From: Streptococcus sp. DTU_2020_1001019_1_SI_AUS_MUR_006
Lineage (GTDB): Bacteria; Bacillota; Bacilli; Lactobacillales; Streptococcaceae
Assembly: GCF_032340315.1 (NCBI RefSeq)
Contig: NZ_CP135436.1
Location: 1,757,501-1,821,500, forward strand
Reading direction: 5' to 3'
DNA length: 64,000 nucleotides
Shown: one piece after another, positions 20,101-28,865 of the stretch
How the letters are laid out: every line of letters begins with the position of its first letter
How positions within the stretch are numbered: the first letter of the stretch is position 1
The notes under the pieces: model-generated
Told to the model about the DNA's origin: nothing
Databases searched by the model: none
Seen by the model: the letters and a program-made list of their open reading frames with translations, nothing else
Translations under genes and position numbers: made by a program

Positions 20101-22546
20101 TTTCTTTTGTCCAATTCCAGTGAGGCATGATACGAACAGTTGGTTTTTCTTTGGCACTATACCACTCACTACGGTATAAATAGAAATCATTCTTAGGCAA
20201 TCCTGCCGTATCAATAATACCAAAGTAAGAGCTTTTCACTGGTGTATTATCCTGGTTATGCCAAGGTGTAGGTTCACCGATATAGTCGAAACCAGTCCAG
20301 ATGAACTGACCTGCATAGCCAGCACGATCACGGTCAAAAGTCCAAGATTCAGTAGCTGTTCTACCCCAGGCTACACGATCATTACCATAGTCTGACTGTT
20401 CATAGTGACGATTTGGACGATTGTCGTGCCAGAGTAAATGAGCAGGATCAAAATAAGAATCACGAGTTCGAGTTGCTGAAGAAGTTTCAGAACCGTAAAT
20501 CAACCAGTCTGGATGGGCTTTACGAACTGCATCATAATTACGCTCACCATAGTTCATACCAACAGCATCCATGATTGCTGCTAATTCTAAGAACAAGCCT
20601 GTAGAAGCACGACTGAATTTGTTTTCACCCATGGTCACATAGCGCTCTGTATCGATAGCTTTTATGACAGCTTTCAAGCGCTTAGCTGTTTCTAGTGAAC
20701 GTTTTCCACCATCAGCCTCATCCACTTCATTACCGAGCGACCACATGATGATTGAAGGATTATTTTTATCTCGTTCAACCATGGTTCTGAGGTCAAAATC
20801 AGACCACTTCTCACCCTTCTTGGCTTCTGGATGAGTTGCATCTTGATCAAAGAAACGTCCATAGTCATATGTTTTCTTGCCACGATACCAAGTATCAAAG
20901 GCTTCTTCTTGCACCAAAAGTCCTAGACTTGCCGCAGCATCTAACAACTGTGGACTTGCTGGATTGTGGGTTGTACGGATAGAGTTAACTCCCATATCTT
21001 TTAGGAGTTTTAATTTTCGGTAGGTTGCCTTATAGTTTTCTTCTGCCCCCAAGGCACCGTTATCATGGTGGATACTAACTCCATGGAATTTCATTCTCTC
21101 ACCGTTCAGTGAGAATCCTTCTTTGGCTGTCCAGTTAAAATAACGGTAACCAAAAGTATCTTCTGTAACATCAACTAGCTGACCTTCTTTATAAACCTTG
21201 GTTTTCAGAACATAGAGCTGAGGATGGTAGCTTTTCGTTGTCCAGAGGGTTGGCTTATTAACCAAAATCGTTTGCTTAAAGTCTGCTGTCTCATTTCCTG
21301 CTAGGCTCTTAGTTACAGAACGAACCAAATCTGAAACAGCCTTACCTTCCTTAGTAAAAATCTGTTGCTCCACAAATACCTTGGCTAAAGTCTTGGCAGT
21401 ATTTTTGATCTTGCTTTGGATTTGTGTTTCAACGTTGCCATCTTTTTGTTCAGCTAGTTTTGGAGTTGTAATATGATTTCCATTTTCAGCTACCTGCACC
21501 TTGTCGCGATAGCTCAGAGTTACATCGCGATAGATACCACTTCCTGAGTACCAACGACTACTTGGTTGCTTATTGGTAACTTGGACAGCAATGGTATTTT
21601 CACTGCCATCTTTATTTAAAAATTCAGTGATGTCATATGAAAAATGATTGTAACCACTTGGATAATGGCCTACAAATTTACCATTGACATAGACCTTAGA
21701 GTCCATGTAAACTCCATCAAAATTGATCCGAACATCTTTGTCCTTAGCAGCTTCATCTACCGTGAAAGTCTTGCGATACCAGGCAGTACCCCCGTTTAAT
21801 TGACCACCTTCATTTCGAGCAGGAGACTTGTGATCAAAATCAAAATAGATACTCCAGTCATGAGGAAGGTTCAACTTAGACCAATCATGAACATCTACAT
21901 CTTTCTTAGAAAAATCACCCTGAGCGTTTAGTTTAAAATACCAGTCTTTGTTGAAATTTTGTTTTCTTTCTTCAAGGAGCTGATTTTCTTTTTCCTTCTC
22001 TTTTGTAGCTTGAGGTGATTCACTTGCAGAAGCTTTTTCTTCCTTGCTTTTATCGTCCATTACAGGTTTATTCTGGTTAGTTGTATCTGTATGTTCTTCT
22101 CGAACTACTGGCTTTTCAGCACTTGCTTCTGAAACTGTAGACTCTTTCCCATTCGCTTCAGCAGCAGGTTTTGCAGTTTTTTCAACTTTGTCTTCTTTAG
22201 GGCTGACTACTTCTGCTTCCTTTTCTTCCTTAGGACTTGTTGCCTCAGTCACCTTTTCTTCGGTTGCTGGTTTTGCGGATTCAACAGTATCATTTTCTTC
22301 TTCAGTAGCGGAATCTTGTGGGCCATTTTGCTCAGCTTTTGCAATGGCTGCAGCAACCTCATCTGGAAGCTTATCTAAAGGTTGAACTTGATGAATCGTT
22401 TCCTCGCTGGGACTTGCTGCTTCGGTTTCAGCTGCTTGAGCCACCTGAAGACCAAATATACTAGCTCCAATCATAACCGAAGCCGCACCGATGGCAAATT
22501 TACGAATACTATAATGACACCGTCTTTCAAAAAATCTCTTATCCAT
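14144..22546 (-). CDS. bgaA: LPXTG-anchored beta-galactosidase (BgaA type), giant
   Basis: A surface exo-beta-galactosidase of about 2,800 residues. It has a YSIRK signal peptide (from residue 12), a Glu/Lys/Ala-rich linker, and a GH2 module with jelly-roll, Ig-like and TIM-barrel parts. The likely acid/base is E607 in SLGNE and the likely nucleophile E687 in YGSET. Then come several Ig-like/Big-type domains and two NG.SKAF-type carbohydrate-binding regions, ten 37-aa repeats (about 2225-2611), and a sorting signal LPETGES, hydrophobic helix and KRKEK tail. BgaA trims terminal galactose from host N-glycans and aids adhesion in pneumococcus. The frame is open to 22633, but a GGAAAGGA ribosome site and the YSIRK position support the ATG at 22546. 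It is longer than the roughly 2,230-aa pneumococcal protein I recall. Confidence 0.95.
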   Translation of the reverse strand: MDKRFFERRCHYSIRKFAIGAASVMIGASIFGLQVAQAAETEAASPSEETIHQVQPLDKLPDEVAAAIAKAEQNGPQDSATEEENDTVESAKPATEEKVTEATSPKEEKEAEVVSPKEDKVEKTAKPAAEANGKESTVSEASAEKPVVREEHTDTTNQNKPVMDDKSKEEKASASESPQATKEKEKENQLLEERKQNFNKDWYFKLNAQGDFSKKDVDVHDWSKLNLPHDWSIYFDFDHKSPARNEGGQLNGGTAWYRKTFTVDEAAKDKDVRINFDGVYMDSKVYVNGKFVGHYPSGYNHFSYDITEFLNKDGSENTIAVQVTNKQPSSRWYSGSGIYRDVTLSYRDKVQVAENGNHITTPKLAEQKDGNVETQIQSKIKNTAKTLAKVFVEQQIFTKEGKAVSDLVRSVTKSLAGNETADFKQTILVNKPTLWTTKSYHPQLYVLKTKVYKEGQLVDVTEDTFGYRYFNWTAKEGFSLNGERMKFHGVSIHHDNGALGAEENYKATYRKLKLLKDMGVNSIRTTHNPASPQLLDAAASLGLLVQEEAFDTWYRGKKTYDYGRFFDQDATHPEAKKGEKWSDFDLRTMVERDKNNPSIIMWSLGNEVDEADGGKRSLETAKRLKAVIKAIDTERYVTMGENKFSRASTGLFLELAAIMDAVGMNYGERNYDAVRKAHPDWLIYGSETSSATRTRDSYFDPAHLLWHDNRPNRHYEQSDYGNDRVAWGRTATESWTFDRDRAGYAGQFIWTGFDYIGEPTPWHNQDNTPVKSSYFGIIDTAGLPKNDFYLYRSEWYSAKEKPTVRIMPHWNWTKETLKERNMLINGKVPVRTFSNAASVELFLNNESLGKKEFVKKTTEDGRPYHEGAKPSELYLEWLVDYKPGTLTAIARDENGKEIARDSVTTAGEPARVRLTKEEHVITADGKDLSYIHYEIVDEDGNVVPTANNLVHFNLHGQGQIVGVDNGEQASRERYKAQKDGTWQRKAFNGKGVVIVKSTEKEGKFTLFADSAGLASDQATVTTVSGKKENRHFVAFAPVKARTDVSEDPKLPKTVTAIYSDGSVEEKSVTWDIPDDLLTSAGEKKVLGSVEGLEAKAEALVKVVALDKWLPKVATVPVGTAVENLDKTVTAVLSDGNLVDADVVSWTLKDPSSLTREGGRTEATGKLEGNDYEVTATFIASDKETESTVTGLTVGDKALADFESGKTYYRVSLPYTAKIPNVGAQTTGYQVTVQQASAANDYQASVFLSDQKGDLVQTYLIQFVKEAPALTRLEVSVEGKETATEDQVLPYHVIGHYEDGSQTEFSASDIHLEAKSADGAHLEVNGQNLLLYTKGSVTLTPRIDNQTDKTQSVATELVIKENTVDKKIVKLHPVSISTDINQQPNLPDQIGAEFDKGLPRKVAVTWDKVDAKELGYYHSFTLKGHVEGTDIEALANVTVEGLQVAEEISLTLPKGETVQLPASVRAYHSNGTTVYKDVLWDKVPENFSQTEGIYEIKGQLVGSHLTTKAHIRVSSQVVAGNNISKQWTGSQLPAAIVSNTGGDDSASTLNDLTVSRASTDVKNRWTTWQTGTDNDWASILFGNSGDLTKRFVDNLSVDFYTDGAIGLPKEYVIEYYVGQEVPDLPNDVNNAQRDTNHPFNNAANWKEVEHLKAPGQLSAGQTNHFTFDKVETYAVRMRMKKADGKAGVGLTEITILGSKVPSATSSEISIQVDGKKLEHFNPSKTEYYIPQASKEITATASNNGLVTVVPAISEKGATRLILKAEDGTVLKEYRIFRDDEKESTQPVAAENSAQTLNVGDQLQLPAEVTVYYPSQDGWVKDNLSVQWDAIPEHATAQEGNFEVLGHVLGTDLTTKMQVTVVTKGNQVISENASNNATDSKAFASTTNDTQAASRDKIFYINDGHFNEDGRWTNWSRTPKDQETSVGILFKKNGQITPQSVGKVAIQFFKDSGTDAPATMVLERYVGPAYTEPSTISRYEENADHPFNKAENWQEIPYKASGEIVAGKPIEFTFDPIQTTAIRARMTRKSTTNGLAMVEFSAYSPAKARDEETPSVTISVAGKALENFDPAVSDYTVSLNGTKPQVTAQASGHGVTTVVESSQDNLPSLPSLVRLLAKDGSLVKEYRIHFKSSHRIVPEEGDQSPVLERPSLEVVKTEIPFKEIIRENNDLAQDERRVISEGKKGERVDYVEVLGSNRTTVHTDTTEAQDRVVEVKVKPAITTSKGDEPAPVVEVPEFDGGVNAAEAAKHELPEYTNAIGTAGDEPAPVVEVPEFEGGVNAVEAAKHELPEYTEAIGTVGDEPAPVVEVPEFKGGVNAVEAAKNELPEYTEAIGTVGDEPAPVVEVPEFEGGVNAVEAAKNELPEYTEAIGTVGDEPAPVVEVPEFEGGVNAVEAAKHEVPEFTGGVNALEAAKNELPEYTEAIGTVGDEPAPVVEVPEFEGGVNAVEAAKNELPEYTEAIGTVGNEPAPVVEVPEFEGGVNAVEAAKNELPEYTEAIGTVGDEPAPVVEIPEFDGGVNAVEAAKHELPEYTEAIGTVGDEPAPVVEVPEFTGSVNAVEAAKNELPEYTEAIGTVGDEPAPVVEIPEFDGGVNAVEAAKNELPEYTEAIGTVGDEPAPSVEKPTAEVQILSDKETGVLVAGLSQDLDANLKLQVQKVLRQELAGKQYDAYQVKLLDKDNQMVDPKGAVLVRLPVKGQVQGVYHMSLDQGLQVQKVTLVGDTVEFVTKDLGLYAIVYKEQNQEPVESAHGLVAQGEVSGNNPGKANSARLPETGESRSDTAAFLASLSLVLSVALLTVKRKEK
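14714..15877 (-). repeat. Ten tandem 111-bp (37-aa) repeats in bgaA
   Basis: The unit encodes a sequence beginning GDEPAPVVEVPEF and ending LPEYTEAIGTV. There are ten units, one of which (near 15330-15400) contains an extra part-unit (HEVPEFTGGVNALEAAK). Units are nearly identical in DNA, so copy number may vary between strains and may be misassembled by short reads. The region is a probable wall-spanning stalk. Confidence 0.95.
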
Positions 22547-22568
22547 TATTGTTCCTTTCCAATGTTCT

Positions 22569-22583
22569 AGTAAGCGATTACAT
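22569..22583 (-). promoter_or_regulatory. cre box (CcpA operator) of bgaA
   Basis: ATGTAATCGCTTACT on the minus strand fits the degenerate cre consensus WTGNAANCGNWNNCW at every position. It lies between the promoter and the start codon, where CcpA would block elongation when preferred sugars are present. Confidence 0.65.
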
Positions 22584-22651
22584 TTTACTCCAAAAAATAA
22601 ACCTCCCTCTAGACGCTTACTTATTTTATCCATATAAATATTGATGCTTTT

Positions 22652-22680
22652 AATATATCAAAATGGTAGAGTTTTTTCAA
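22652..22680 (-). promoter_or_regulatory. bgaA promoter
   Basis: Minus strand: -35 TTGAAA (22680-22675), a 17-nt spacer, and -10 TATATT (22657-22652), about 105 nt before the proposed start. Confidence 0.65.
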
Positions 22681-22720
22681 TAATTTGTAGAAGTTTTACT
22701 GTAATTTTATTAAAATAAGT

Positions 22721-22754
22721 GCAAGAAAAAACAAGTTCATTTTTTAGAACTTGT
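22721..22754 (-). terminator. folD terminator
   Basis: An 8-bp stem ACAAGTTC / GAACTTGT (22731-22738 and 22747-22754) followed by a T-run on the minus strand, about 30 nt after the folD stop. Confidence 0.85.
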
Positions 22755-22783
22755 TTCTTCACTATATAAAATCAATGCTTGTA

Positions 22784-23638
22784 TTATCTATCCAAGCTAC
22801 GCAATGCAGCTTGATAAGTTTGCTCCATTAGCATAGTAATGGTCATAGGACCAACTCCACCAGGTACAGGCGTGATATGACTAGCGATTGGCGCAACAGC
22901 CTCATAGTCAACATCTCCACAAAGCTTGCCATTTTCATCTCGGTTCATCCCCACATCAATGACAACAGCCCCAGGTTTGACAAAGTCAGCAGTCACAAAC
23001 TTAGCACGACCAATTGCTACGACAAGAATATCCGCCTTAGAAGCTACCTTGGCCAGATTGTGTGTTCGTGAGTGGGTCAAGGTTACAGTTGCATTCTTAG
23101 CCAAAAGTAACTGGGCCATTGGTTTCCCGACAATATTTGAACGACCAATGACAACTGCATTCTTACCTTCTAGTTCAATCCCATACTCATGAAACATTTC
23201 CATGATACCAGCTGGAGTTGAAGGGATCATAACTGGATGACCAGACCAAAGGCGCCCCATGTTGAGCGGATGAAAACCATCCACGTCCTTTTCTGGATCA
23301 ATAGCCAATAAAACAGCTTCTTCATCGATGTGTTTTGATAAGGGCAACTGCACCAAAATACCATGCCAAGCTGGATCGTGATTGTATTTGGCAATCAAGT
23401 CCAACAATTCCTCTTGGGTAATGGTCTCCGGAACTCTCACGACTTCACTTTGGAAACCTGCAGCTATCGCTGAACGTTCCTTGTTACGAACGTAAACCTG
23501 ACTGGCTGGATTGTCCCCAACCAAAATAACCACCAAACCAGGAACCAAACCTGTCTCTTCTTTCAATTTCGCAGTCTTTTCAGCCAATTGTCCTTGTAGC
23601 TTGGCTGCTAAAGCCTTGCCATCAATAATCTGTGTCAT
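22784..23638 (-). CDS. folD: Methylenetetrahydrofolate dehydrogenase / cyclohydrolase
   Basis: A bifunctional enzyme of about 284 residues that interconverts 5,10-methylene-THF, 5,10-methenyl-THF and 10-formyl-THF. Signatures are the substrate-site YVRNKERSA with its Tyr and Lys, the HGILVQLPL block, VDGFHP, the Rossmann site [11 protein letters not shown] and the C-terminal [11 protein letters not shown]. The frame extends seven codons upstream, but [11 protein letters not shown] is the family N-terminus, so 23638 is chosen. It lies downstream of the amino-acid transporter pair, an order I recall from pneumococcus. Confidence 0.96.
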   Translation of the reverse strand: MTQIIDGKALAAKLQGQLAEKTAKLKEETGLVPGLVVILVGDNPASQVYVRNKERSAIAAGFQSEVVRVPETITQEELLDLIAKYNHDPAWHGILVQLPLSKHIDEEAVLLAIDPEKDVDGFHPLNMGRLWSGHPVMIPSTPAGIMEMFHEYGIELEGKNAVVIGRSNIVGKPMAQLLLAKNATVTLTHSRTHNLAKVASKADILVVAIGRAKFVTADFVKPGAVVIDVGMNRDENGKLCGDVDYEAVAPIASHITPVPGGVGPMTITMLMEQTYQAALRSLDR

Positions 23639-23770
23639 GTGTTTTCTCTTTTCTAACAAATATCTTCTATTATATCAAAAAAACACTTGTTCCTCTAACA
23701 CTTCTTACCTAAGAGACCTTATAGTCTGAAACTATAAGAAAAAGCCCCCTTGGAGCTTTTCATGATATTC

Positions 23771-24505
23771 TTACAAAACCTTACTCAAGAAATCCTTGGT
23801 TCTTTGTTCTTGGGTTTGTTCAAAGACTTGCTCTGGAGTTCCATCTTCGACAACAACACCGTCAGCCATAAAGATGACGCGGTCTGCCACTTCACGCGCA
23901 AAGCCCATCTCATGCGTTACGATGACCATGGTCATTCCTGACTTGGCAAGTTCTTGCATAACCGCTAGTACTTCCCCTACCATTTCTGGGTCTAGGGCAG
24001 AAGTCGGTTCATCAAAGAGTAGGACATCTGGTTCCATGGCAAGACCACGAGCAATAGCGATACGTTGTTGCTGTCCACCAGACAAACTTTGTGGATAAGC
24101 ATCTGCCTTATCTGGTAAACCAACCTTTTCCAAGAGCTCATGCGCTCTCTTTTCAGCAACTTCCTTACTTTCCCCTTTGGTCTTGATAGGAGAAAGCGTG
24201 ATGTTATCCTTCACTGTCATATTAGGGAAGAGATTGAACTGTTGGAAAACCATTCCCATCTTTTCACGCATGGCAAAGAGGTCGTTTTTCTTATCTGTAA
24301 TGTCTACTCCTTCAAAGATAACCTTTCCTTTTGTCGCTTCTTCAAGGAGATTCATAGAGCGAAGGAGGGTTGACTTACCGCTACCAGATGGTCCGATAAT
24401 CACCACAACTTCCCCTTTTTTGATTTCAAGATCAATCCCTTTTAAAACTTCATTCTTCCCAAAGTTTTTATGAAGGTTTTCAATTTTTATAAGCGTTTCA
24501 GTCAT
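23771..24505 (-). CDS. Polar amino-acid ABC transporter ATP-binding protein
   Basis: A 244-residue ABC ATPase of the GlnQ/HisP group. Walker [11 protein letters not shown]-loop VFQQFNLFP, signature LSGGQQQR, Walker B VLLFDEP and the switch histidine in VTHEMGF are all intact. It energises uptake through the adjacent permease; the permease stop and this ATG overlap by one base, so they are translationally coupled. No substrate-binding protein is encoded nearby, so it must come from elsewhere or be fused in another operon. The substrate, probably a polar amino acid or cystine, cannot be set from sequence. Confidence 0.93.
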   Translation of the reverse strand: MTETLIKIENLHKNFGKNEVLKGIDLEIKKGEVVVIIGPSGSGKSTLLRSMNLLEEATKGKVIFEGVDITDKKNDLFAMREKMGMVFQQFNLFPNMTVKDNITLSPIKTKGESKEVAEKRAHELLEKVGLPDKADAYPQSLSGGQQQRIAIARGLAMEPDVLLFDEPTSALDPEMVGEVLAVMQELAKSGMTMVIVTHEMGFAREVADRVIFMADGVVVEDGTPEQVFEQTQEQRTKDFLSKVL

Positions 24506-25188
24506 TATTTTTTCTCTCCTTGTCCCATACGATTTTCAAAAGCTTTCAAGGCTAGTGTCAAGATAGAGGTCATAATCAAGTAGTAAAAGGCTGCAAATAA
24601 GAGTGGAGTTAAAGGCAAGTAGGTGGTTGTTGACACCGTGGTAGCTCCATTCCACAATTCCATGACACCGATTGCTGACAAGAGTGAACTATCCTTGATA
24701 ATGGTAATAAACTCATTCCCCAAGGCCGGCAAGATATTCTTGATAGCCTGTGGCAAGATGACATAGCGCATGGCATTTTTAGGACGAATCCCTAGAGAGT
24801 AAGCCGCCTCTAATTGACCTTTAGGTACTGCATTGATACCAGCACGAACTGTTTCTGATACATAGGCACCACTATTCATAGAGATAATGATAATCCCTGG
24901 AATCAAACGTGAAAAATCAACTCCCAAAACTCCAATCTGAATTGTCGGAGCATTGATATGCATAAGAGCAAAAGCAATCATGATCTGTACCATCATAGGT
25001 GTTCCACGGAAAATCCAAATATAAACATTGGCAAGCCAAGCTATGGGCTTCATTTTCGAACGTTGAGCAAAAGCCAAGACTACCCCTAAAATTGTCCCCA
25101 AAAAGACAACCAAAACAGAGATCAAGACTGTTACGAGAGCACCATAGTTAAAATATGGCAGATATTTAGGTAAAAAAGAAAAATTCAT
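24505..25188 (-). CDS. Polar amino-acid ABC transporter permease
   Basis: A 227-residue inner-membrane protein with about five transmembrane helices and the HEAT/EAA loop [22 protein letters not shown], which docks on the ATPase. It belongs to the His/Glu/Gln/Arg permease family that works as a homodimer. First gene of a two-gene operon with the ATPase. No substrate-binding domain is fused to it. Confidence 0.93.
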   Translation of the reverse strand: MNFSFLPKYLPYFNYGALVTVLISVLVVFLGTILGVVLAFAQRSKMKPIAWLANVYIWIFRGTPMMVQIMIAFALMHINAPTIQIGVLGVDFSRLIPGIIIISMNSGAYVSETVRAGINAVPKGQLEAAYSLGIRPKNAMRYVILPQAIKNILPALGNEFITIIKDSSLLSAIGVMELWNGATTVSTTTYLPLTPLLFAAFYYLIMTSILTLALKAFENRMGQGEKK

Positions 25189-25384
25189 AAATCCACTACT
25201 TTCTAATTTCTAACTTAAAACTTGTATGAGTATAACATATTTTGAATAAAAATGCAATCTTTTTCCTTTCATTTTCAATAAAATTTCAAAGAAAATAGAA
25301 ATAGCGAGAAATCTTAGTTTTTTCTAGTCAAGTGGATACTCTTTATGGTAAAATAGTAACGATAAGAAATGGAGGAGAATCAAA

Positions 25385-25615
25385 ATGGAATCACATTTGG
25401 TTAGAATCATCAACCGCCTAGAAGCAATGACAAAAGATGGTGGTAACTTAAAACGTAACTTTGAGCGCGAGGGAGTTGTTGTAGCTGAAGTTGCTTTTAA
25501 CCATGATGAAGAAAATGGCCCAATCTTTACACTTCGTGATGTTGAAGCGCGTGAAACATATACTTTTGACAGCATCGACTTGATTGCGATGGAAATTTAC
25601 GAACTTCTATACTAA
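25385..25615 (+). CDS. YkuJ-like DUF1797 protein
   Basis: A 76-residue soluble protein similar to Bacillus YkuJ (DUF1797): it begins with a helix (LVRIINRLEAM), continues with beta strands (VVVAEVAFNHD, IFTLRDVEA), and ends FDSIDLIAMEIYELLY, matching the family C-terminus. Function is unknown. A GGAGGAGAATCAAA ribosome site precedes the ATG. It lies just upstream of clpE but is separated from it by the 172-bp repeat and the clpE promoter. Confidence 0.88.
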   Translation: MESHLVRIINRLEAMTKDGGNLKRNFEREGVVVAEVAFNHDEENGPIFTLRDVEARETYTFDSIDLIAMEIYELLY

Positions 25616-25628
25616 TAATAGATATACA

Positions 25629-25800
25629 GAGGTTGGGACAAAAGATCCCGACCTCACTTTTTATTAGCAATCAAACTTTGACGCGGTAGCTGATTGGACT
25701 TTTCGTTCGTCTTTTAGACTCCCAAAACTCCTAATCATCTTCGCGAGGCTGGGACTACGAAATCGAGACTTTGTCTATCGATTTCTGTCCCACCGCCTTT
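25629..25800. repeat. 172-bp dispersed repeat, copy 2
   Basis: The counterpart of 3104-3275, with about 97% identity by eye. It starts 13 nt after the DUF1797 stop codon, where its first hairpin plus CACTTTTTATT can act as that gene's terminator. Both copies sit at the ends of transcripts. Confidence 0.85.
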
Positions 25801-25909
25801 CACCAACGAGAATCCTTTTTGTATGACAAATAGGATTTTTTTCTTGCTATCAAAATATTCTCCAGATTAGCGCTCTACTATTTACAGTGCTAGTATCCAA
25901 TCTTTTTAC

Positions 25910-25937
25910 TTGAATTGCCCAATAATCATGATATAAT
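25910..25937 (+). promoter_or_regulatory. clpE: clpE promoter
   Basis: -35 TTGAAT (25910-25915), a 16-nt spacer, and -10 TATAAT (25932-25937). The CtsR box begins 15 nt further on, so it covers the start of transcription. Confidence 0.7.
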
Positions 25938-25952
25938 TAAATTATATACTTG

Positions 25953-25969
25953 TTTGACTATTTTTGACC
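25953..25969 (-). promoter_or_regulatory. CtsR operator of clpE
   Basis: The minus strand reads GGTCAAAAATAGTCAAA, an exact fit to the tandem heptad CtsR consensus. It lies just downstream of the clpE -10. Heat and other protein-damaging stresses relieve CtsR repression, so clpE should be stress-induced. Confidence 0.9.
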
Positions 25970-26011
25970 TTTTAGATTTAGTCAAGACTAAGAAAGAAAT
26001 GAGGTGGCGGT

Positions 26012-28264
26012 ATGCTCTGTCAAAACTGTAAAATCAATGACTCAACGATTCATCTTTATACCAATCTCAATGGACAACAAAAGCAAATCGACCTTTGTCA
26101 AAATTGCTACAAAATTATCAAAACAGATCCTAACAATAGCTTATTCAAGGGCATTACAGATTTAAACAACCGTGATTTTGATCCATTTGGAGACTTCTTT
26201 AACGATCTCAACAACTTTAGACCTTCTTCTAATAACAACAATATCCCCCCAACCCAGTCAGGGGGTGGATACGGTGGAAATGGTGGCTATGGTTCCCAAA
26301 ATCGTGGTCCTGCCCAAACCCCACCACCAATCCAGGAAAAAGGACTCTTGGATGAATATGGTATCAATGTCACTGAGATTGCCCGTCGTGGAAATATTGA
26401 CCCTGTAATTGGCCGTGACGAAGAGATTATCCGTGTCATTGAAATCCTCAACCGCAGAACAAAAAACAACCCTGTCCTCATCGGTGAGCCTGGTGTTGGT
26501 AAGACAGCCGTTGTAGAAGGTTTAGCTCAGAAAATTGTTGACGGTGATGTTCCACATAAGCTTCAAGGGAAAGAAGTGATCCGCTTAGATGTCGTTAGCC
26601 TTGTTCAAGGAACAGGTATCCGAGGTCAGTTTGAAGAGCGCATGCAAAAACTCATGGAAGAAATTCGTGATCGCGAGGATGTTATCCTCTTTATCGACGA
26701 AATTCATGAGATTGTCGGTGCTGGTTCAGCAGGAGAAGGGAATATGGATGCAGGAAATATCCTAAAACCAGCTCTTGCTCGTGGCGAACTCCAGTTAGTA
26801 GGTGCTACTACTCTCAATGAATACCGTATCATTGAAAAAGACGCTGCCCTTGAGCGCCGTATGCAGCCTGTTAAGGTAGATGAACCAACTGTTGAAGAAA
26901 CCATTATTATTCTTAAGGGGATTCAAAAGAAATACGAAGATTATCACCACGTTCATTATACTGATGGGGCTATCGAAGCGGCCGCTACTCTTTCTAATCG
27001 CTACATCCAAGACCGTTTCTTGCCAGACAAGGCTATTGACCTTCTAGATGAAGCTGGTTCAAAAATGAACTTAACCTTGAATTTTGTAGATCCTAAGGTC
27101 ATCGACCAACGCTTAATCGAGGCAGAAAATCTCAAGGCACAAGCAACCCGCGATGAAGATTTTGAAAAAGCAGCCTACTTCCGTGACCAGATTGCCAAAT
27201 ATAAGGAAATGCAAAAGACCAAGGTAACAGATCAGGATACTCCAATCATCAGTGAAAAGACAATCGAACACATCATCGAGCAAAAGACTAATATTCCAGT
27301 TGGTGATTTGAAAGAAAAAGAACAGTCTCAACTTATCAATCTAGCAGATGACCTCAAGTCTCATGTTATTGGCCAAGACGATGCAGTAGATAAGATTGCT
27401 AAGGCTATCCGTCGTAACCGTGTTGGTTTAGGTACTCCAAACCGTCCAATTGGTAGCTTCCTCTTTGTTGGTCCTACCGGTGTCGGTAAGACAGAACTTT
27501 CTAAACAACTGGCCATCGAACTCTTTGGTTCTGCTGATAGCATGATTCGCTTTGATATGAGTGAATACATGGAAAAACACAGCGTTGCTAAACTCGTTGG
27601 TGCCCCTCCGGGATACGTAGGTTATGATGAAGCTGGACAATTGACTGAAAAAGTTCGTCGTAACCCCTACTCACTGATCCTCCTAGACGAGGTTGAAAAA
27701 GCCCATCCAGATGTTATGCATATGTTCCTCCAAGTCTTGGATGATGGCCGTTTAACGGATGGTCAAGGTCGCACTGTTAGCTTTAAAGATGCCATCATTA
27801 TCATGACCTCAAATGCAGGTACAGGTAAGGCAGAAGCTAGTGTTGGATTTGGTGCTGCTAGAGAAGGCCGTACTAACTCTGTCCTTGGGGAATTAGGCAA
27901 CTTCTTTAGTCCAGAATTTATGAACCGTTTTGATGGCATTATCGAATTCAAGGCTCTCAGCAAGGAAAATCTCCTTCAAATCGTTGACCTCATGTTAGAT
28001 GATGTCAATAAACGACTCTCCAGTAATAACATCCATTTAGATGTGACAGATAAGGTTAAGGAGAAACTCGTAGACCTTGGCTACGATCCAAAAATGGGAG
28101 CTCGCCCGCTTCGTCGTACAATCCAAGATTATATCGAAGATGCGATTACGGACTACTACCTTGAAAATCCAAGCGAGAAAAACCTCAAAGCCGTCATGAC
28201 TAGCAATGGTAAAATCATGATTAAATCAAAAAATAAATTGGAAACAGTTGACTCAAATGACTAA
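26012..28264 (+). CDS. clpE: ATP-dependent Clp protease ATPase subunit ClpE
   Basis: A 750-residue Clp/Hsp100 unfoldase. The N-terminal zinc finger (MLCQNCK, DLCQNCY) is the ClpE hallmark; a Gly/Asn-rich linker follows. AAA module 1 has Walker [10 protein letters not shown] and a DEIHE box, then a UVR-like segment ([13 protein letters not shown]). AAA module 2 has [17 protein letters not shown] and the sensor-2 MGARPLRR. With ClpP it degrades misfolded proteins and helps turn over CtsR after heat shock. The ATG has a GAGGTGGCGG ribosome site. Monocistronic, with its own CtsR-controlled promoter and terminator. Confidence 0.97.
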   Translation: MLCQNCKINDSTIHLYTNLNGQQKQIDLCQNCYKIIKTDPNNSLFKGITDLNNRDFDPFGDFFNDLNNFRPSSNNNNIPPTQSGGGYGGNGGYGSQNRGPAQTPPPIQEKGLLDEYGINVTEIARRGNIDPVIGRDEEIIRVIEILNRRTKNNPVLIGEPGVGKTAVVEGLAQKIVDGDVPHKLQGKEVIRLDVVSLVQGTGIRGQFEERMQKLMEEIRDREDVILFIDEIHEIVGAGSAGEGNMDAGNILKPALARGELQLVGATTLNEYRIIEKDAALERRMQPVKVDEPTVEETIIILKGIQKKYEDYHHVHYTDGAIEAAATLSNRYIQDRFLPDKAIDLLDEAGSKMNLTLNFVDPKVIDQRLIEAENLKAQATRDEDFEKAAYFRDQIAKYKEMQKTKVTDQDTPIISEKTIEHIIEQKTNIPVGDLKEKEQSQLINLADDLKSHVIGQDDAVDKIAKAIRRNRVGLGTPNRPIGSFLFVGPTGVGKTELSKQLAIELFGSADSMIRFDMSEYMEKHSVAKLVGAPPGYVGYDEAGQLTEKVRRNPYSLILLDEVEKAHPDVMHMFLQVLDDGRLTDGQGRTVSFKDAIIIMTSNAGTGKAEASVGFGAAREGRTNSVLGELGNFFSPEFMNRFDGIIEFKALSKENLLQIVDLMLDDVNKRLSSNNIHLDVTDKVKEKLVDLGYDPKMGARPLRRTIQDYIEDAITDYYLENPSEKNLKAVMTSNGKIMIKSKNKLETVDSND

Positions 28265-28276
28265 TTCCACATACTA

Positions 28277-28312
28277 AAAGAATGTTCTTACTTGACAGTA
28301 AGAGCATTCTTT
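28277..28312 (+). terminator. clpE terminator
   Basis: Stem AAAGAATG / CATTCTTT with an inner CTTAC / GTAAG stem. The trailing T-tract is short. Confidence 0.7.
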
Positions 28313-28352
28313 ACTATTATAGTAAGAAAGCGCACACATAAAGGAGAAATTT

Positions 28353-28802
28353 ATGACAAATCCAACCTTTGGAGAAAAAAAAGAGGGTGTAACCTACAAA
28401 ACTAGATATGGTGTTTATGCAGTCATTCCTAACTCAGCACATGAAAAGATTATCCTCGTTCAAGCTCCAAATGGTGCATGGTTCTTGCCTGGTGGCGAGA
28501 TTGAAGCAGGTGAAAATCATTTTGAAGCTTTAAAACGAGAACTGATTGAAGAATTAGGTTTTACAGCTGAGATTGGTACTTATTATGGACAAGCAGATGA
28601 GTATTTCTATTCCAGCCATCGCGATACCTACTACTACAATCCAGCCTATCTCTACGAAGCTACTTCTTATCAAGAAATCCAAAAACCTTTGGAGGACTTC
28701 AATCACCTAGCTTGGTTCCCAATTGATGAAGCTATTTCAAACTTAAAACGTGGCAGTCATAAATGGGCAATTGAAGCTTGGAAAAAACAGCATCAAGTTT
28801 AA
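28353..28802 (+). CDS. Nudix hydrolase
   Basis: A 149-residue protein with a complete Nudix box (GEIEAGE..., RELIEELGF) at about 46-69, which binds Mg and hydrolyses a nucleoside diphosphate linked to another moiety. A ribosome site AAAGGAGAAA precedes the ATG. Substrate not predictable; MutT-like house-cleaning and capped-nucleotide hydrolysis are both possible. It follows clpE on the same strand but after a terminator. Confidence 0.92.
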   Translation: MTNPTFGEKKEGVTYKTRYGVYAVIPNSAHEKIILVQAPNGAWFLPGGEIEAGENHFEALKRELIEELGFTAEIGTYYGQADEYFYSSHRDTYYYNPAYLYEATSYQEIQKPLEDFNHLAWFPIDEAISNLKRGSHKWAIEAWKKQHQV

Positions 28803-28865
28803 ATTAACTTTTCCAATTTTCCCAAAAAGTGCTATAATAGACATAGAAACACAGGAGGAAAGCCT

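Noticed and set aside
22547..22633. 29-codon N-terminal extension of BgaA
   Set aside because: The YSIRK signal needs to be close to the N-terminus, the ATG at 22546 has a strong ribosome site, and the extension covers the cre box.
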